Source: Mesostigma viride (Eukaryota; Streptophyta; Mesostigmatophyceae; Mesostigmatales; Mesostigmataceae). From it: a stretch of 64,000 nt of DNA. This document shows, piece after piece, positions 1 to 11,680 of this stretch. Under the pieces are notes generated by a model. It had not been told where the DNA came from. It ran no database searches and saw only the letters and a program-made list of their open reading frames with translations. Location of the stretch: positions 1-64,000 of the forward strand of contig RPFO01000468.1 in assembly GCA_009746045.1 (NCBI GenBank). The letters are read 5' to 3'. Position 1 is the stretch's first letter. Every line of letters begins with the position of its first letter. A program made the position numbers and the translations under genes.

Positions 1-75
1 ATAAAACAAAACGACCTTTCGCAATCAAATCCCGTCTCTATATTATCTGATCATGCAATAGTAATAGCAGCGACC

Positions 76-552
76 ATGGCGGCGAACCCGAACCTCGCGT
101 CCGGCACGGCGATCCTCGGGTCCATCGGGACGTCGACCCTCGTGGCGTACAATTCGAGCAAGACGTCGTTCGGCCAGGTGACGATGAAACAGACCGGCGA
201 CGACATGTTCTGGTACTACCAGCAGCCGAACACCGCGGAGACGGATCAGCCGTACATCAAGTTCTCGGACGAACAAGTCACGATCTCGTCCAAGTCCGGC
301 AACGCGGGGAGAAGGATCGTCGTGTCCTCCCAAGGCGTGTACCTGAACGGGACGGAAGTGGGCGACCTCGGGACCGGTGGCGGCGGGGGCGGCGGGGGCA
401 GCGCGTCCGGCGAAACCGTGGACATCGGACAGGGACGGTCGACGAAGTACCGTCTGGCCGTGAACGAGGACGGGGAGCTCGAGATCGTGAAGAGGGACTT
501 GACGGATCCTCTGAACGTGATCGAATCGCGCGTCCACGTGTTCAAGCCTTGA
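76..552 (+). CDS. Glycine-linker structural-like protein, unknown function
   Basis: The reading frame encodes 158 residues and looks whole. The first half is rich in beta-prone residues with aromatic clusters (FWYYQQP). A run of about eight glycines near residue 102 separates it from a charged C-terminal part ending in HVFKP. Two small folded parts joined by a glycine linker fit a virion fibre or surface protein, matching the fibre-like genes downstream. I do not recognise the family. It is followed at once, on the same strand, by a TATA box and the next gene, so the two are probably transcribed separately. Confidence 0.6.
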   Translation: MAANPNLASGTAILGSIGTSTLVAYNSSKTSFGQVTMKQTGDDMFWYYQQPNTAETDQPYIKFSDEQVTISSKSGNAGRRIVVSSQGVYLNGTEVGDLGTGGGGGGGGSASGETVDIGQGRSTKYRLAVNEDGELEIVKRDLTDPLNVIESRVHVFKP

Positions 553-597
553 TCGCGGGTCTCGCCGTCCGCGACCGCGTCGCGGAAAATGTGAGGG

Positions 598-606
598 TAT
601 ATATAC
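598..606 (+). promoter_or_regulatory. TATA-like box upstream of the 627-1715 gene
   Basis: TATATATAC lies about 20 bases upstream of the ATG at 627, in an otherwise GC-rich context. It is the reason for preferring 627 over the earlier in-frame ATG at 549, which lies upstream of the box. Confidence 0.5.
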
Positions 607-626
607 ACGAGACCCTCGGCGCGCGC

Positions 627-1715
627 ATGTCGCGACCGTCCGCCTTGACCGCCGATACGCTGCGAGTGAGCAAGATCAACCTCGCGAATGGCGACGTCAT
701 GACGGGCCTCAACCCCTTTCACGTGGGCGAGTTCCAGATCCGGTCGTCGAGGGACCGTTACGGCAACAAGTTCCTATCGTTCGGCACGGTGGACGACGCC
801 ACCGGCGAGTTCCGCGACCATTACGCGCTGACGACCGCGATCGAGAACCCGAAAGACGGCGACTACCGTCTCGCGTACCTGGACATCGCTCGGACGGTGC
901 CCTCCCTCGACCTGGAAACGTGGTGGTTCGCGCACGTGAACCCGGTCGCGGACTCTGTGCTGTTGTCCGGTTCTCCCTCCGACGCCGCGCTGACGTCCGA
1001 CGATAAGACGGGCCTGCTGACGTCCATGCGCGCGGATTTCGTCCGACTCGTCGAAGGCGGCGACCCGACCGCCGCCGTCCTCTACGACCCGCCCTACTCC
1101 TCGTGGCCGTCCTTCGCGTTCTCGCCCATCCACACCCGCCGCAAACTGTCCGTGGATTACTTCACCAAGATCCCGTTCCCCCGCCCCATCGTATTTTTTT
1201 CGCCGCGACCTCCCCTAGACGACGATCGAGTCGCGATCGACCTGCACGTGTGGTGCCCCGCGGGGCGGCCGCACGAGGTCCGCGTGCAGATCGATTACGA
1301 CTCCACCGACATCGCCCAGGTGAACTTCCAGACGTCCACGGACTACGCGAACGGACCGGTCCTGTCGACGGCCTTCAGCGGCACTCCGCCGCAAGTGAGA
1401 TACACCAAGCATTTCAAGGCCGTGACGGGGAAGAGACCGCAACCGTCCGTCCCGAACACGGCCCTCTACCTCATCGGGACTTTCTTCGCCCTGCGGTCGA
1501 CGGCCATCCCCACGGCGGAGAGCGTGTTGCGAGACACGTCTCGCGTCGACCTCGCGCGCGACGAATCGTCGGAGGCGGTCCTGATCGATTCGGACACGAC
1601 CACGTTCGTCGCGAGTCCGTCCGCTAGTTGGGAGGACAAACTCGCGATATGTCAGCCCGAAATCAAGTTCTCCACCAACATTCTCAACGTCCCTTACGAC
1701 TTCATTTATAAATGA
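627..1715 (+). CDS. Virion-like protein, unknown function
   Basis: A whole ORF of about 362 codons starting MSRPSALTADTLRVSK. An upstream in-frame ATG at 549 is less likely because a TATA box lies between the two. The protein is beta-rich with no membrane segment. The N-terminal ADTLRVSKINLANGD resembles the starts of the neighbouring fibre-like proteins (for example KTDTLRCNTARVNNT in the 6.5 kb locus), suggesting a shared attachment module. No enzyme motif is visible. It converges on the F-box-like gene, with an AT-rich gap between their ends. Confidence 0.55.
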   Translation: MSRPSALTADTLRVSKINLANGDVMTGLNPFHVGEFQIRSSRDRYGNKFLSFGTVDDATGEFRDHYALTTAIENPKDGDYRLAYLDIARTVPSLDLETWWFAHVNPVADSVLLSGSPSDAALTSDDKTGLLTSMRADFVRLVEGGDPTAAVLYDPPYSSWPSFAFSPIHTRRKLSVDYFTKIPFPRPIVFFSPRPPLDDDRVAIDLHVWCPAGRPHEVRVQIDYDSTDIAQVNFQTSTDYANGPVLSTAFSGTPPQVRYTKHFKAVTGKRPQPSVPNTALYLIGTFFALRSTAIPTAESVLRDTSRVDLARDESSEAVLIDSDTTTFVASPSASWEDKLAICQPEIKFSTNILNVPYDFIYK

Positions 1716-1783
1716 GCGAATGGCGATTTATTATGAATAACGAATAACGACATTATAAAAACAACGTACGAGTCTTTGCCTAG

Positions 1784-3123
1784 CTAGGTCGTGTCATGTA
1801 TCAGATAGGTAGGATGAACGGTCACGTCGCGCGACACGTGCCGCGTACAAACACGAAGGATCCTTCTCCGGAGTTCCTTGGCCGTCTCGTCGGCGTCCCA
1901 CGACGCCTTCGTCACCACCCACGCGGCGTCCCGAGCCACACTGACATCACATGTCGCGCCCCATTCTACGATGCGCGTTGGAGAGACGCAGGAGGTCTCG
2001 CCACCTCCCGCTCCCACGATCTGGAAGCGAGGCGTCTTCCCGTGGTCGTCCAAGGCGTGCACCACGCCCTGTGACAGGTGCACGCTGATGTCACCCACGA
2101 CGAGCACGGGGGAGCGAGTGGGCAGGTCGGACAAGTGGAGGTTCCATCGCATGCTCGTGCTGTACAGTACGATCGGGACGGCCGGGTCGACCACCACGCC
2201 CGATTCGGCGAACACCTTGGCGGCGTCGCAGTAGAAGTGCAGCGTCGTATCCGTCCCGGTGGACAAATACCCGCCGGACGATCCGGACGTCCCGTGAAGC
2301 ACCGGCGGATCCTCTTGGCGTTCGCCACCACCGAGAGGACGGAACTCAGGTAGAACCCGTGACTAACGCCCTCTCCGAACAGGAACGATCGGGGGCCTTC
2401 GACGCAGAAAGAGTGCCCGTTCGCGGCCAAGAGGTCCCTGACGGTCTCAGCGAATTCGTCGGACGTCCGCGTCGTCCGGCAAGGCGCGACGACGTTGGGA
2501 TCGACCCTGTCGAACAAGACCGAGAACAGGTCGCACGGGTACCTCGCCAGGTGCCTGCGGATGTGAAGCAGCGCGAGGACGACGGCGTGCTCTTGCATGT
2601 AGACGTGGTTGTAGATCTTGTACATGTCCCCTTCTAGGAGCACGACGTCGATGCCCGGGTGACGAGACAGGAACCCGGCGACCTGGTCCCAATGCAAGGT
2701 GACGGTCATGACTCCCGCGTGGCGCGCGTACCTCTCGTCGTGGTGCACGGTGAACGTCGCGTCGTTGGGCCGCTTGTCGCGCACGACGATGCGGACGATC
2801 TTCTTCCCCTTGAAGAAGTCCTGGTCCCACAACCGGTGGATCGCGGGGAACCTGGCCGAGCGAGGCCCTTCGTCGAGTGTGTACAGCATCTCCCTCAGCG
2901 CGGGCCACGTGGCCGCGTGCATGGACTTGGACACGGACGCGAGCGCCAACGCGTGGCCCACCCCGTGGTCCGCGACGCGTTCCGTGATCATGTTCAGCAC
3001 GTCCGGGGGGAGAGCCGCGAAATCCCCCATGCCCGAATCGGACGCGTCGGACGTCCTCGACGTCGCCTCGGACATCCTGGACGTCCCGGACGCCCGGCGA
3101 TTCTTGATGCGGGGGAGTCTCAT
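1784..3123 (-). pseudogene. F-box-like protein locus, broken
   Basis: The N-terminal part carries ALPPDVLNMITERV followed by SVSKSMHAATWPALREML, which matches the F-box pattern (LPxxVLxxI...LxxVSKxxxxxxxP.L). F-box proteins recruit substrates to SCF ubiquitin ligases, and large DNA viruses, notably pandoravirus-like ones, often carry many. The rest of the locus shows no recognisable repeat and may be a divergent substrate-binding part. The locus is broken, with about one break. It converges with the 627-1715 gene. The F-box call rests on a short motif only. Confidence 0.5.
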
Positions 3124-3227
3124 GAGTTGCGAGACGAACCACTCACCGATCCCAAGAAATGGAAAGGAAATACTCGGTCCTCGATCCGGATCGGTCGGCG
3201 CGGCGAATCCGACGAGGGGTCGGTCGA

Positions 3228-4322
3228 TCAGATGTCCAGAACCAGTTTGTTCGCGTCTGCGTCCTTCTTCTTGCCGCCTCTCCTCCTCGACTTCTTGTCC
3301 GTCACCTGGACCGTGCGGAGATCTCCGCCGCCCGACGCGTCGGCCGACCCGCCGACGCCCGCGAAACTGTCCGCGACGCTCTCGCCGTCGTCATCGTAGA
3401 TGTCGATGACGGCCATCTCGGGCCGCGCCATCGGACTCATGGCCTCGTGGACCAGCTGGTCCATATCGGGCGGGGGCGGGGGCGGGGCGCGAGGGGCCAC
3501 GGGCACGGGAGGCATCATCGACCCGATCGCAAACCCTCCCAAGGAGGGCCCCTTCATGACGTACGGCGCGTCTCCTCTCGCCCGGCCTTGCGCGGACGGC
3601 GGACGGTCCTGTCCTCCCGCCCCCGCGGGGGGTTGCTGCGGTCGACCCGCGGACCCGACGGCGATGGGTCCCTCGTTCCTGGCCATCATGACTTTCAGAA
3701 GCGATTTCATGAGCTCGGGGTCCGTCTTCGCGATCTCGCTCATGGAGGGCAGTCCGGAGTTCGCGAACGACGCGGACATGTGGAACATCATGGCCGACCC
3801 GCCGAGCATGAACAGCAACTGGATCTCCGGCGCGACGGACACCTTGTTCTTGTGCTTCTCGTACAGCCGTTCGAACACGTTGTCGTAATCCGCCACGTTG
3901 CTCATGACGGATTCGGACCACCCGTCCAGCTTGAGTCCGAACGGGTCGTACCGCGAGTTCAGGAACTGGGCCGCGCTCGTCCCGGCGATCAGGATCTGGC
4001 GCATCGTCTGGATGGCGTTGCGCACCTCGAGCGCGTGCATGACCTTGTCGTACTCGAACTGCATCTCGTCCAGGTTGGACCGCATCGTGAAATCGCCGAC
4101 CACGATCCCCTTGTCCTTCATCCGGTGCATCTTGTGGAGGAGATCCACCTTCCGCGCGTGGATCTCGCTCGCGCTCGGACGCGGCACGTCATCCACGTAT
4201 CCGTCATCTCCGTCGTCGAACCCGTCGTCGTCGTCGCCGTACAGATCCTCCCCGCCCCCGTCCTCGTCGAAATCGTCGAACTCGAAATCGTCCCGCGGTC
4301 TCGGAAATCGGCGGGTCTTCAC
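3228..4322 (-). CDS. DUF5767-like conserved large-virus protein
   Basis: The ORF encodes 364 residues. After an acidic N-terminus rich in Asp/Gly comes a conserved-looking core: KVDLLHKMHRMKDKGI, then FLNSRYDPFGLKLDGWSESV, YDNVFERLYEKHKNKV and IQLLFMLGGSAMMFH. This series resembles the DUF5767 family, which I recall from several Nucleocytoviricota lineages, with no established function. The C-terminus has proline-rich low-complexity sequence and a basic stretch. The core looks intact. The ORF just upstream on the same strand overlaps its N-terminus and may belong to the same gene, in which case the locus has about one break. The family match is from memory and should be confirmed by profile search. 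Confidence 0.5.
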   Translation of the reverse strand: MKTRRFPRPRDDFEFDDFDEDGGGEDLYGDDDDGFDDGDDGYVDDVPRPSASEIHARKVDLLHKMHRMKDKGIVVGDFTMRSNLDEMQFEYDKVMHALEVRNAIQTMRQILIAGTSAAQFLNSRYDPFGLKLDGWSESVMSNVADYDNVFERLYEKHKNKVSVAPEIQLLFMLGGSAMMFHMSASFANSGLPSMSEIAKTDPELMKSLLKVMMARNEGPIAVGSAGRPQQPPAGAGGQDRPPSAQGRARGDAPYVMKGPSLGGFAIGSMMPPVPVAPRAPPPPPPDMDQLVHEAMSPMARPEMAVIDIYDDDGESVADSFAGVGGSADASGGGDLRTVQVTDKKSRRRGGKKKDADANKLVLDI

Positions 4323-4656
4323 GAGGCTCGGGCGGCGGCGCGAAGACCGAGCGGTGCTTGCGCGGGTTCGCGAGCATCTCCAGAGCCGCCTCCTTGGGCT
4401 CCGCGCGCGGACCGGTCCTGGCGTTCGCGCCCGATCTCGCTTTGCGCCCCGCGGAGGCGTACGCGCCCGACCCGGCCGCGGGCCGATCGGTCGAACGGAA
4501 TTGCGAGGGGTCCGGCAACGCGCGCGTTTCCACGGGGTTATCGTCCTCGTCCACGAGATCGACGGCGTCTAGAAACCCGCCGCGGACGGCCGGCGCGGAC
4601 TCCGTGGCGTAATCCGCCTCGTCTTCGACCTCCACGTCCATAAGACGCGTGGACAT
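4204..4656 (-). CDS. Disordered ORF upstream of, and overlapping, the DUF5767-like ORF
   Basis: A 150-residue ORF that begins MSTRLMDVEVEDEADYATES. The first 100 residues are acidic to mixed, disordered and plausible as coding. The last 30 are almost all Arg/Gly, probably because they read another gene in the wrong frame. It overlaps the DUF5767-like ORF by over 100 bases on the same strand and may represent the N-terminal part of the same locus. No domain is recognised. Confidence 0.4.
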   Translation of the reverse strand: MSTRLMDVEVEDEADYATESAPAVRGGFLDAVDLVDEDDNPVETRALPDPSQFRSTDRPAAGSGAYASAGRKARSGANARTGPRAEPKEAALEMLANPRKHRSVFAPPPEPREDPPISETAGRFRVRRFRRGRGRGGSVRRRRRRVRRRR

Positions 4657-4689
4657 CTCCTCGGTCGCGATCTACAACTAGATGCGCGG

Positions 4690-4697
4690 AATATAAA
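4690..4697. promoter_or_regulatory. AT-rich TATA-like box in a divergent intergenic region
   Basis: AATATAAA sits between the divergent starts at 4656 (minus) and 4766 (plus), about 70 bases before the latter. It is the only AT-rich motif in the gap and may serve either gene. Confidence 0.35.
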
Positions 4698-4765
4698 GCG
4701 GTCGCGGAGAACGCGGCGCGCAGACGTTTTTTTTGTGCCGGGTAAGAGATAGAAAAGACGTCGCG

Positions 4766-6346
4766 ATGTCTCTGAACGAGATCATTGCGCGTAAAGTCCG
4801 TTCCGACACGGGCATCCTGACGCTGACGTCGCGAGAAAGCATCCGACTGACCACCCCGCGACTCCAATTCGAATCCCCGTCCCTGATGATCAACGGCGTG
4901 TCGTATTCCGGCGGGACGACCATCACGGACGGCAGCATCACCGAAAGCAAACTGGACGCGGCGTTGAAAACCAAGCTGAACACGAGCGTGTTCACGAGCG
5001 CGACGACGGGAGGCGTTACGTGGATGTACCCGTCCGACCCAGCGAAGAGAGTGGTGTTCCTGGCCGCGAACGAGACGCCTCCGTCGAACGCGTTGGCGGG
5101 GGCGGTGTACGTCCGCGGCGGACTCGACGCGGACTGGCTCCGGTTTCCGAAGGCGCAGAGGTTCGACGGGACCTACGCCGCATTGGCCGAAAAGCCGTTT
5201 TGCCGCATGTCACGTTGATACAGGGGCGGGCGGGAGCAGGTTCTTCGGCGGCGCCGCGGGCGACGGCCTCGTGTTGGGATCCGCCACCGCCCCGTCGCGG
5301 AACGTGCGTCTGAGCGTGACCGGCGGCGCGTCCGTGGACTACATCCAGTTCGCCGACGACTCGACGGGCGTCCAGTTCAAGGGGCACTGGGACCAGATCC
5401 GGGGCAAGCCCGACCTCGGAGGACTGGCCCAACTGACGGAAGTGGCCACGACCAACCTCGCGAACGAGGCGGTCACGGAGGCGAAGATCGCGGCGAGCGC
5501 CGTCACGGCCGCCAAGATCCGCGCCGGCACGATCACGGCTGACCTCCTGGACATCCCGTCCGTCTCGGCCGCGCTGGCCGGACAAGTCGCCGGCGTCGCA
5601 CCGGCCGACGGTTCGATCGCGACCGCCCAAATCGCCGACGCCGCCGTCACGTCCGCCAAGCTGGCGACCGGAGCCGTCACGGCGGACAAACTCGCGTCCG
5701 GGTCCGCGACGGCCGCCAAACTCGCAGCGGACGCGGTGACGACGGACAAACTCGCCGCCGCCTCCGTCACGACCGCCAAGCTGGCGGACGGGGCGGTGAC
5801 TGCGGCCAAGCTGGCCACCGGGACGATCCGACGTCCGCGATATCGGACGGCGCGATCACGAACGCGAAGATTTCGACCAACGAGGAGGACAAGATCCGTT
5901 CCAACCGTCTGAACGTCTCCGACGTCCGGACAGCGGTCTTGTCCGCGGGGAGCGTCGGAACGACCCAGTTGTCCGACTCGGCCGTGGCGACCGCCAAGAT
6001 CGCGGACGGCGCCGTCACGCCCGCGAAACTCAAGATGCCCGAGGTGGCCGACGCCGTGTTCGCCACCCGCACCGTCCAACAGACCGATCTGTCCACGGAC
6101 CTGGCGTCGTCCTTGTACCGTCCGTTCGACCTGTCTTCCACTCCCGGCGCGATCACGTGGAGGTACTCGTCCAACACGAACGACCGCGTCGCGTTCGTCC
6201 CCCCGACCGCCGCGATGGTCGCCACCATCCCGGCCGCCAAGTCGCGCGTTTTCGTGCGCGGCGGTCTCAATCTGGACACGGCCTATTTCCACGTGGACGG
6301 GGACGACGAGACGGTCCTGCGCGAGTTCGACGGACGTACACTCTGA
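4766..6346 (+). pseudogene. Tail-fibre-like locus with phage-type KLA repeats, broken
   Basis: The start is the ATG at 4766 (MSLNEIIARKVRSDTG). The locus has three parts: an N-terminal part with TDGSITESKLDAALKTKL; a central array of about ten short repeats of the type DGAVTAAKLATG (roughly 5450-5830); and a C-terminal part. A domain with the pattern W-x-Y...RVxFxx...VYVRGGLxxD occurs once before the array (WMYPSDPAKRV) and once after it (WRYSSNTNDRV). Such KLA repeats are typical of phage and prophage tail fibres, where they form trimeric shafts, so an attachment fibre is the likeliest role. The locus is broken, with about two breaks. It is followed at once by another fibre-like locus on the same strand. 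Confidence 0.55.
5450..5830 (+). repeat. KLA-type short protein repeats (fibre shaft)
   Basis: About ten consecutive copies of a 10-11 residue unit with consensus (A/D)GAVTxAKLA, visible in the DNA as an imperfect period of 30-33 bases. The units read smoothly in one frame over most of the stretch, so selection has kept the register. Confidence 0.7.
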
Positions 6347-6494
6347 GCGCGTCCAGGACGACCGCGTCCGGGGACAAGCCCGTGTACCGCGAGGAGAAGG
6401 CGACCGTCAAGATCAACGGAACGCTGTACAACCGCGGGAAAGTGGGATACCGGTTCGGAGATTTCGGCGACCAAGCCCCTTCGTCTGGGAAACG

Positions 6495-9400
6495 GTGCAA
6501 GTGGCAGGAGGCGTCAAGACGGACACGCTCCGATGCAACACGGCGCGCGTGAACAACACCTTGTTCGACGGGAGCATCTCTTCTCTCGCGGGCTACGATT
6601 CCATCAACCAGCGAATCTCGGCTCTCGAGGGCGGCATGGAAGGCGGCCCGATCACGTCCATCGTCGTGAGTCGCGACGACGCGTACGACACGACCATGTC
6701 CGCGGAAATCACGTTTCCGTCCGCGTACAAGACGACCGGCGACTACGCGATGGGACTCGACCGCGTGTTGGTGACGGTGAGCGGGGTCCAGGGGTCCATG
6801 ACGGTCGTGGATCGCAATTCCGTGACGAGCGGCGGCGCGTCTCGACTCACGCAGATGTCCATATCGGGCGCCAACAAGTACAAAATGGGGATCGTCCTCA
6901 CGGGCCTGTTCACGACGAGCGAAGGGACCATCACCATCGCGGTGGGAGGACCGGACCGACCCATCCAAGCGGTGGACGGGATCACGTTCTTCGGCGGCAA
7001 GACGGCGGTCGAAGTGTATCGCACGAATCGACCCCATGACGTGATCGCGGACGTCACGGACACGCCCGCGACCGACTCGACGCCACAGAGCGTCAGGCTC
7101 TCTTTCACGCCCCGACGCAGCGACGTCTCGTTTTACCAGTTGGTGCCTCTCGATGAGAGGTTGGCCACCCACGTGTTCATCCGCGCCTTCGCTCCCGACG
7201 GTCGCCAGCTGTACCGATTCCAACGAAATTACACCCGCGGGTTGACAAGCAACACGAGGTACAACGACTACACCGTCTCGTGCACGCAAAACCGGTTCGA
7301 CTTCACGATCACAGACCTGTCCGTCCTGAACTGGGCGCGCAACACCCCCGTGACCTCGTTCGATCTCGTGTTCGACTTCGTGAACGCGGACGACAACCCC
7401 CTGCTGGTCACGTCCGATCAGACGGCCCGGTTCGAGTTACCCAAGGTGACCCAATCCGTCACGCTGACGAGCGCGACTCGACTGCTCGTGGACCAGACCA
7501 ACTCGGCCATCGCGCGACGGACCGAGACCCTCGGAAACTCTTCGTACCTCGTCTCTCTGAAATTCAACGGCGTGCTGGATCAGACGGAACTGTCCGCGGA
7601 GGCGCTCAAATCCCTGCTGACGATCGAATACCGCAACTCGGCGAGTTACGTCGCGTACGATCGCGGCAAGTGGTCCGTCGAACCGCCCGCGATCGAGGGC
7701 GACACGATCCGCTTCTTCTTGGAACTGCTCGCGGGGAACAACCCGCAACCTCTGCCCGCCGGGTTCGCGTCCTCTCTCCGCATCGTGGTCAAGGACACCG
7801 CGGAGACCACTTTGACAGCGGACGAAGGCGTCAAGCAGATCCCCGACGCGGGGACCATTTTCGCGGTGGCGTCGGCGGGCGTCATATCCGCGGCGTTGTC
7901 GGAAACCGACATCGCGAGCGCGCACAGAGAGATCGCCGTTTTCACCCCCGCCGACTTCGCGACGTCGCTCCAGGCCGAATTCCGGTGCACCATGTCCCTG
8001 GGATACTTGCACGCGGACGACGAGTTGAAAGACCAATACTACGAACTTCACTATCGGAACGCGAACCGGGAAGTGATCCCCGCGACCACGCTGGCGCCCC
8101 CCGAAATCGTCGTGTCGGAACAGACGGACACGTTCTTCGTGGTGACGGCCGACGTGTCTCCCTTCTACGCGGCTGGATACACGCAAGGGAGCCTGTTCTT
8201 CCGGACGACCACCCCGACGGCCGGCAACGTGCCTTACATCCCTCCCGAGGCGTCCGCTTCCTTCATCCTGCCGAACCTCGAGGCCGACAAGATCAAGAGC
8301 GTGACGTTCTTGGATCGTGCCGCGTCCGGCTACTCGGGGTCCGCGGACAAGGAGACGCATTCGAAGGTCGACGTCCGCGTGGACTTCGGCGGCGCCGTGC
8401 AGGAGACCGACATCGCCGCGCTCATCGGAGTGCACGACCCGACGGCCACCTCCAACGAGTACGGCTACAAACTCACCAAGGCCTTCTGGTTCGAGTACGA
8501 GTACGCGGACGCCAGCATAAGGAACTCGACTCTCTACTTGAACGCGGAGCTGAAAGAGAATCACCTGGACACGCCCGTGGACGGCGCGTACTACGCGATA
8601 TTCACCGTGACCACGTGGCAGACGAAGGGCGACGTCACGTTCACCCCGCCCGCCAACCCCGTCCGGATCCGGGCGACCGTGAACGGCGGACTCCTCCACG
8701 CTGCGGCGGACCCCGCGAAGACGTTCCGCGACATGTCGGGCGCGACGCTTGCAATGTCCATAGGAGAGTTCATGCTGAACAGCGACGTCACCCCGCTCGG
8801 ACAGTTCCAGACGTCCATGCGGGCGGTCTCGAACGCGCCGGGACAAGTAGCGATGGCGGTGACATACTCCCACCCCTGGCGACCGCCCCCGTCGCGGACG
8901 CCTTTAAGGAGCTGCTGGAATTCAACCACGCGTCGTGGAGGAGCCGGATCACCGCGATCGAGACCAACGTCGCGAAGACCGAGACGGTCGTGACGTTCGC
9001 GGTCCTCGAGGGAGACCCCGCCGCGCTCGAGGTAAGGCTGGGACAAGGCACGGTGACGGACGCGTTCGGACGCAAGAACGAGACGTTCCCGTCCCGAACC
9101 CCGGATTCGTCGCTCTCGATGACCGTGTCCCCGGTCCCGAAGAAACAGTTCGTGTTCGCGCTCGATTTCGACAGGTACGAACAGAACAAGGACCAGTACC
9201 CGTACACGATCCCCGTCACGGTCCAGATGCGTATGACGGACGGCACGACGCTCACTCCTCCCGCCCCCGCGGCGACCAACAGTTACGGGTACCTGACGTT
9301 CGGCGACACGGATTGGAGTTTGACAGCGGTTCTGGAACACGGCGCCACTTCCGAGCAACGGACGGACGTGACCGCGAGGTTCAAGTACGTGTCGGGAGCG

Positions 9401-11610
9401 GGGACCGAGACTCTCCACCTGGACACCCGACTGGGTATCGCCAGCTTGCCGCCGAGGGGATACAGCGCGACGTCCAACCGCCTGGTCCTTCGCCCGAGTC
9501 TCGCGTCGGGTGTCGTATCGCAATATTCGGCGCTGACGCCGTTCGTCGGAACGGAGATCTCATTCGCGCCGAGTTCCTCCGCGGTCATCGAGAGGTTCGC
9601 CGCGTCCTCGACGACCGTCGAGAAGGTGACGGACACGAACTACGATTTCCGTTTGACCGCGACTTTCCCTAACCCAGCGTCTCTCTCGGGCGGCGCGACG
9701 ATCACGGAGAACTTCAACATGTGTCGGTCGTTCCGAGCGACGAATGACCAGGGACAAACGTTATCGGTCGCGTACAAACCCGGGAGCACGGTTCTCTCGC
9801 AGGACGCGAAGACCGTCAGCGCCGTCTACACGGTGAGTCCGCCGACGTCCTCGTCAGATCCGAGCGGAGCGACGACCGTCCCGTTCGCTTCCGACGTGAT
9901 CCGATTCGCGTACACGCTCCGGTCCGAATTCCTGACGGTCTCCGGCGACTACACGTTCTTTATCGTCACCGCGGAGACCGCGACGACCCTCACGGTCGCG
10001 GGACTTGCCACGGAGATCGTCGTAATCGCGCCGACACTCGCGTACGCGGGTCCGGGCAACCAGCTGCTGTTGACGTTGTCGTCGACGAGCACGATCCCGT
10101 CCAGCGTCAGGAACTTGCTACTCCAGCCGCTCGCGCTTGGCATCGGGGTCGTCCCGGCGGCGATCCCGTTGACGGACCTCGCCGAAAACCCAGACGGGAC
10201 ATGGAGTTGCACGGTGACCCCGACGCGGATCTCCAGCGAGACCACCGACCCCGACGGCGCGAACGCGATGCTTCGACATTACCGATTCGCTTTGACGTCC
10301 AACGGAAGCATCAAAGACGACAAGGGGATCAGCGTACAGGTCAATCCTTTCCCAACTCCCGCCTTGCTATTCGATCCCAATCTGAACCCGGCATTGACCG
10401 TGACCAAGACGGGGGACGAGGTATTCCGACTGCAGATGAACTTCACCAAATGCGCGCGGTTCCCGACGAACCTCGCGGACGTGGCAGCACAAGCCGTCAC
10501 CGTGGAAGTGCGCGGATCGGACGGCTCGGTCCTCCCGACCACGAACTACGCGTACACACGCGCGATCGTGGGACGCCGTCGTACCCCAACGCGACGGTCG
10601 ACGTGACGTTCACGAGGTGCACGATCCAGAGCGGGTCGGTGGTCTTCGGCACCGCGTCGTCTCTCTTCCGGTACCCGGACGACGGCGCCGAGCAGGTATA
10701 CGGTCACGACACGGCGATCGTCGTGACCCATACGGCGATCGGCAGCGCCACGGCGCTGTTCCCGAAACCCCTGTTCCCCATGACCGCGAGGTACACGGAG
10801 TTCGTGTTGTTCGAGGAGGGCGAGCACGGCGAACCGGCCGGACTCTACATCAACATTCAGCTGTTGGACAGCGGTACAGGGAGGACGATCACGAGTTTCC
10901 CGACCGCCCAGACGTTCCTATCGAATACCATTTTCGTGACCGACCCGACGGATTCGGATCTCGTAAGCAGATTGTACGGCCAGTACCTGAGCGTCGTTTC
11001 GAGCATCGAAGACAAGACGTTCACCGTGTTCGTCGGCGCCGGCTTCTTCCGATGGATCCAACTAAGACTCAGCGATCACACGAAGTTTCCGACCTTTCAA
11101 ATGACGATCACGAATCCGGCGTCGTGGCTCACGGATTCCAAAGGGTTCACGGTCGCGAACCCGGCCTACTCGACCGTCATTCCTTCCCTCGTCGTGCTCT
11201 CCGACCTGGTAGTGAGCTTCTCGGACTATAAACTCGTGGTGTTCGACCTCTTACCGGAGGACACCGAACTCTCGGTGACGGTATTCAACGCGGACGTCGA
11301 GTGGACGATCGTCACGCTAAACGAGGGCAGCAGCACGTACAAACAGACCGCGTCTTGCCGCGCCAACACGACCGAACATGCCGGAAAATGGATGATAGAC
11401 GTACCCTTCCCCCTTCTCCCCGCCCTCGTGTCATCCGTCTTGGCCACATCTTACACCGTCACCATCCCCGCGGACACCGTGACCGGTCCGTACCTCCCTG
11501 GAGGCGCGACGGGGAAGAACGTCCAAGCGTTCCCGGTGTACCAGAAGGTGAATGTACCCATACCATTCGGCACGTCGCCGCTCAACGGTCTCGAGTTCCC
11601 GATATTCTAG
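6495..11610 (+). pseudogene. Giant beta-sandwich fibre/adhesin-like locus, broken
   Basis: About 5.1 kb of same-strand coding sequence, more than 1,600 codons, that reads as one kind of protein throughout. It has long runs of alternating hydrophobic and polar residues, frequent T/S/V/D, few Cys, and recurring segments of about 100 residues of the type 'xLTATFxNP...VTVxxxDxxGxxL'. The N-terminus MQVAGGVKTDTLRCNTARVN resembles the neighbouring fibre proteins. Stacked Ig-like beta-sandwich domains are the most likely structure, as in large viral or bacterial adhesins. No catalytic motif is seen. The locus is broken, with about two breaks. The products of 4.8-6.3 kb, this locus and the next are probably parts of one virion fibre system. 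Confidence 0.5.
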
Positions 11611-11680
11611 ACCAGGCATCGCCTTTTTTAATCGCCGCGTAGGGTAACGACCCGTCGGCGCGCGAGTCCCTCCCTCCGCG

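Noticed and set aside
7280-8860. Arg/His-rich ORF in a second frame of the giant fibre locus
   Set aside because: Its composition is that of an out-of-frame reading of GC-rich coding sequence; the other frame has a credible beta-rich protein.
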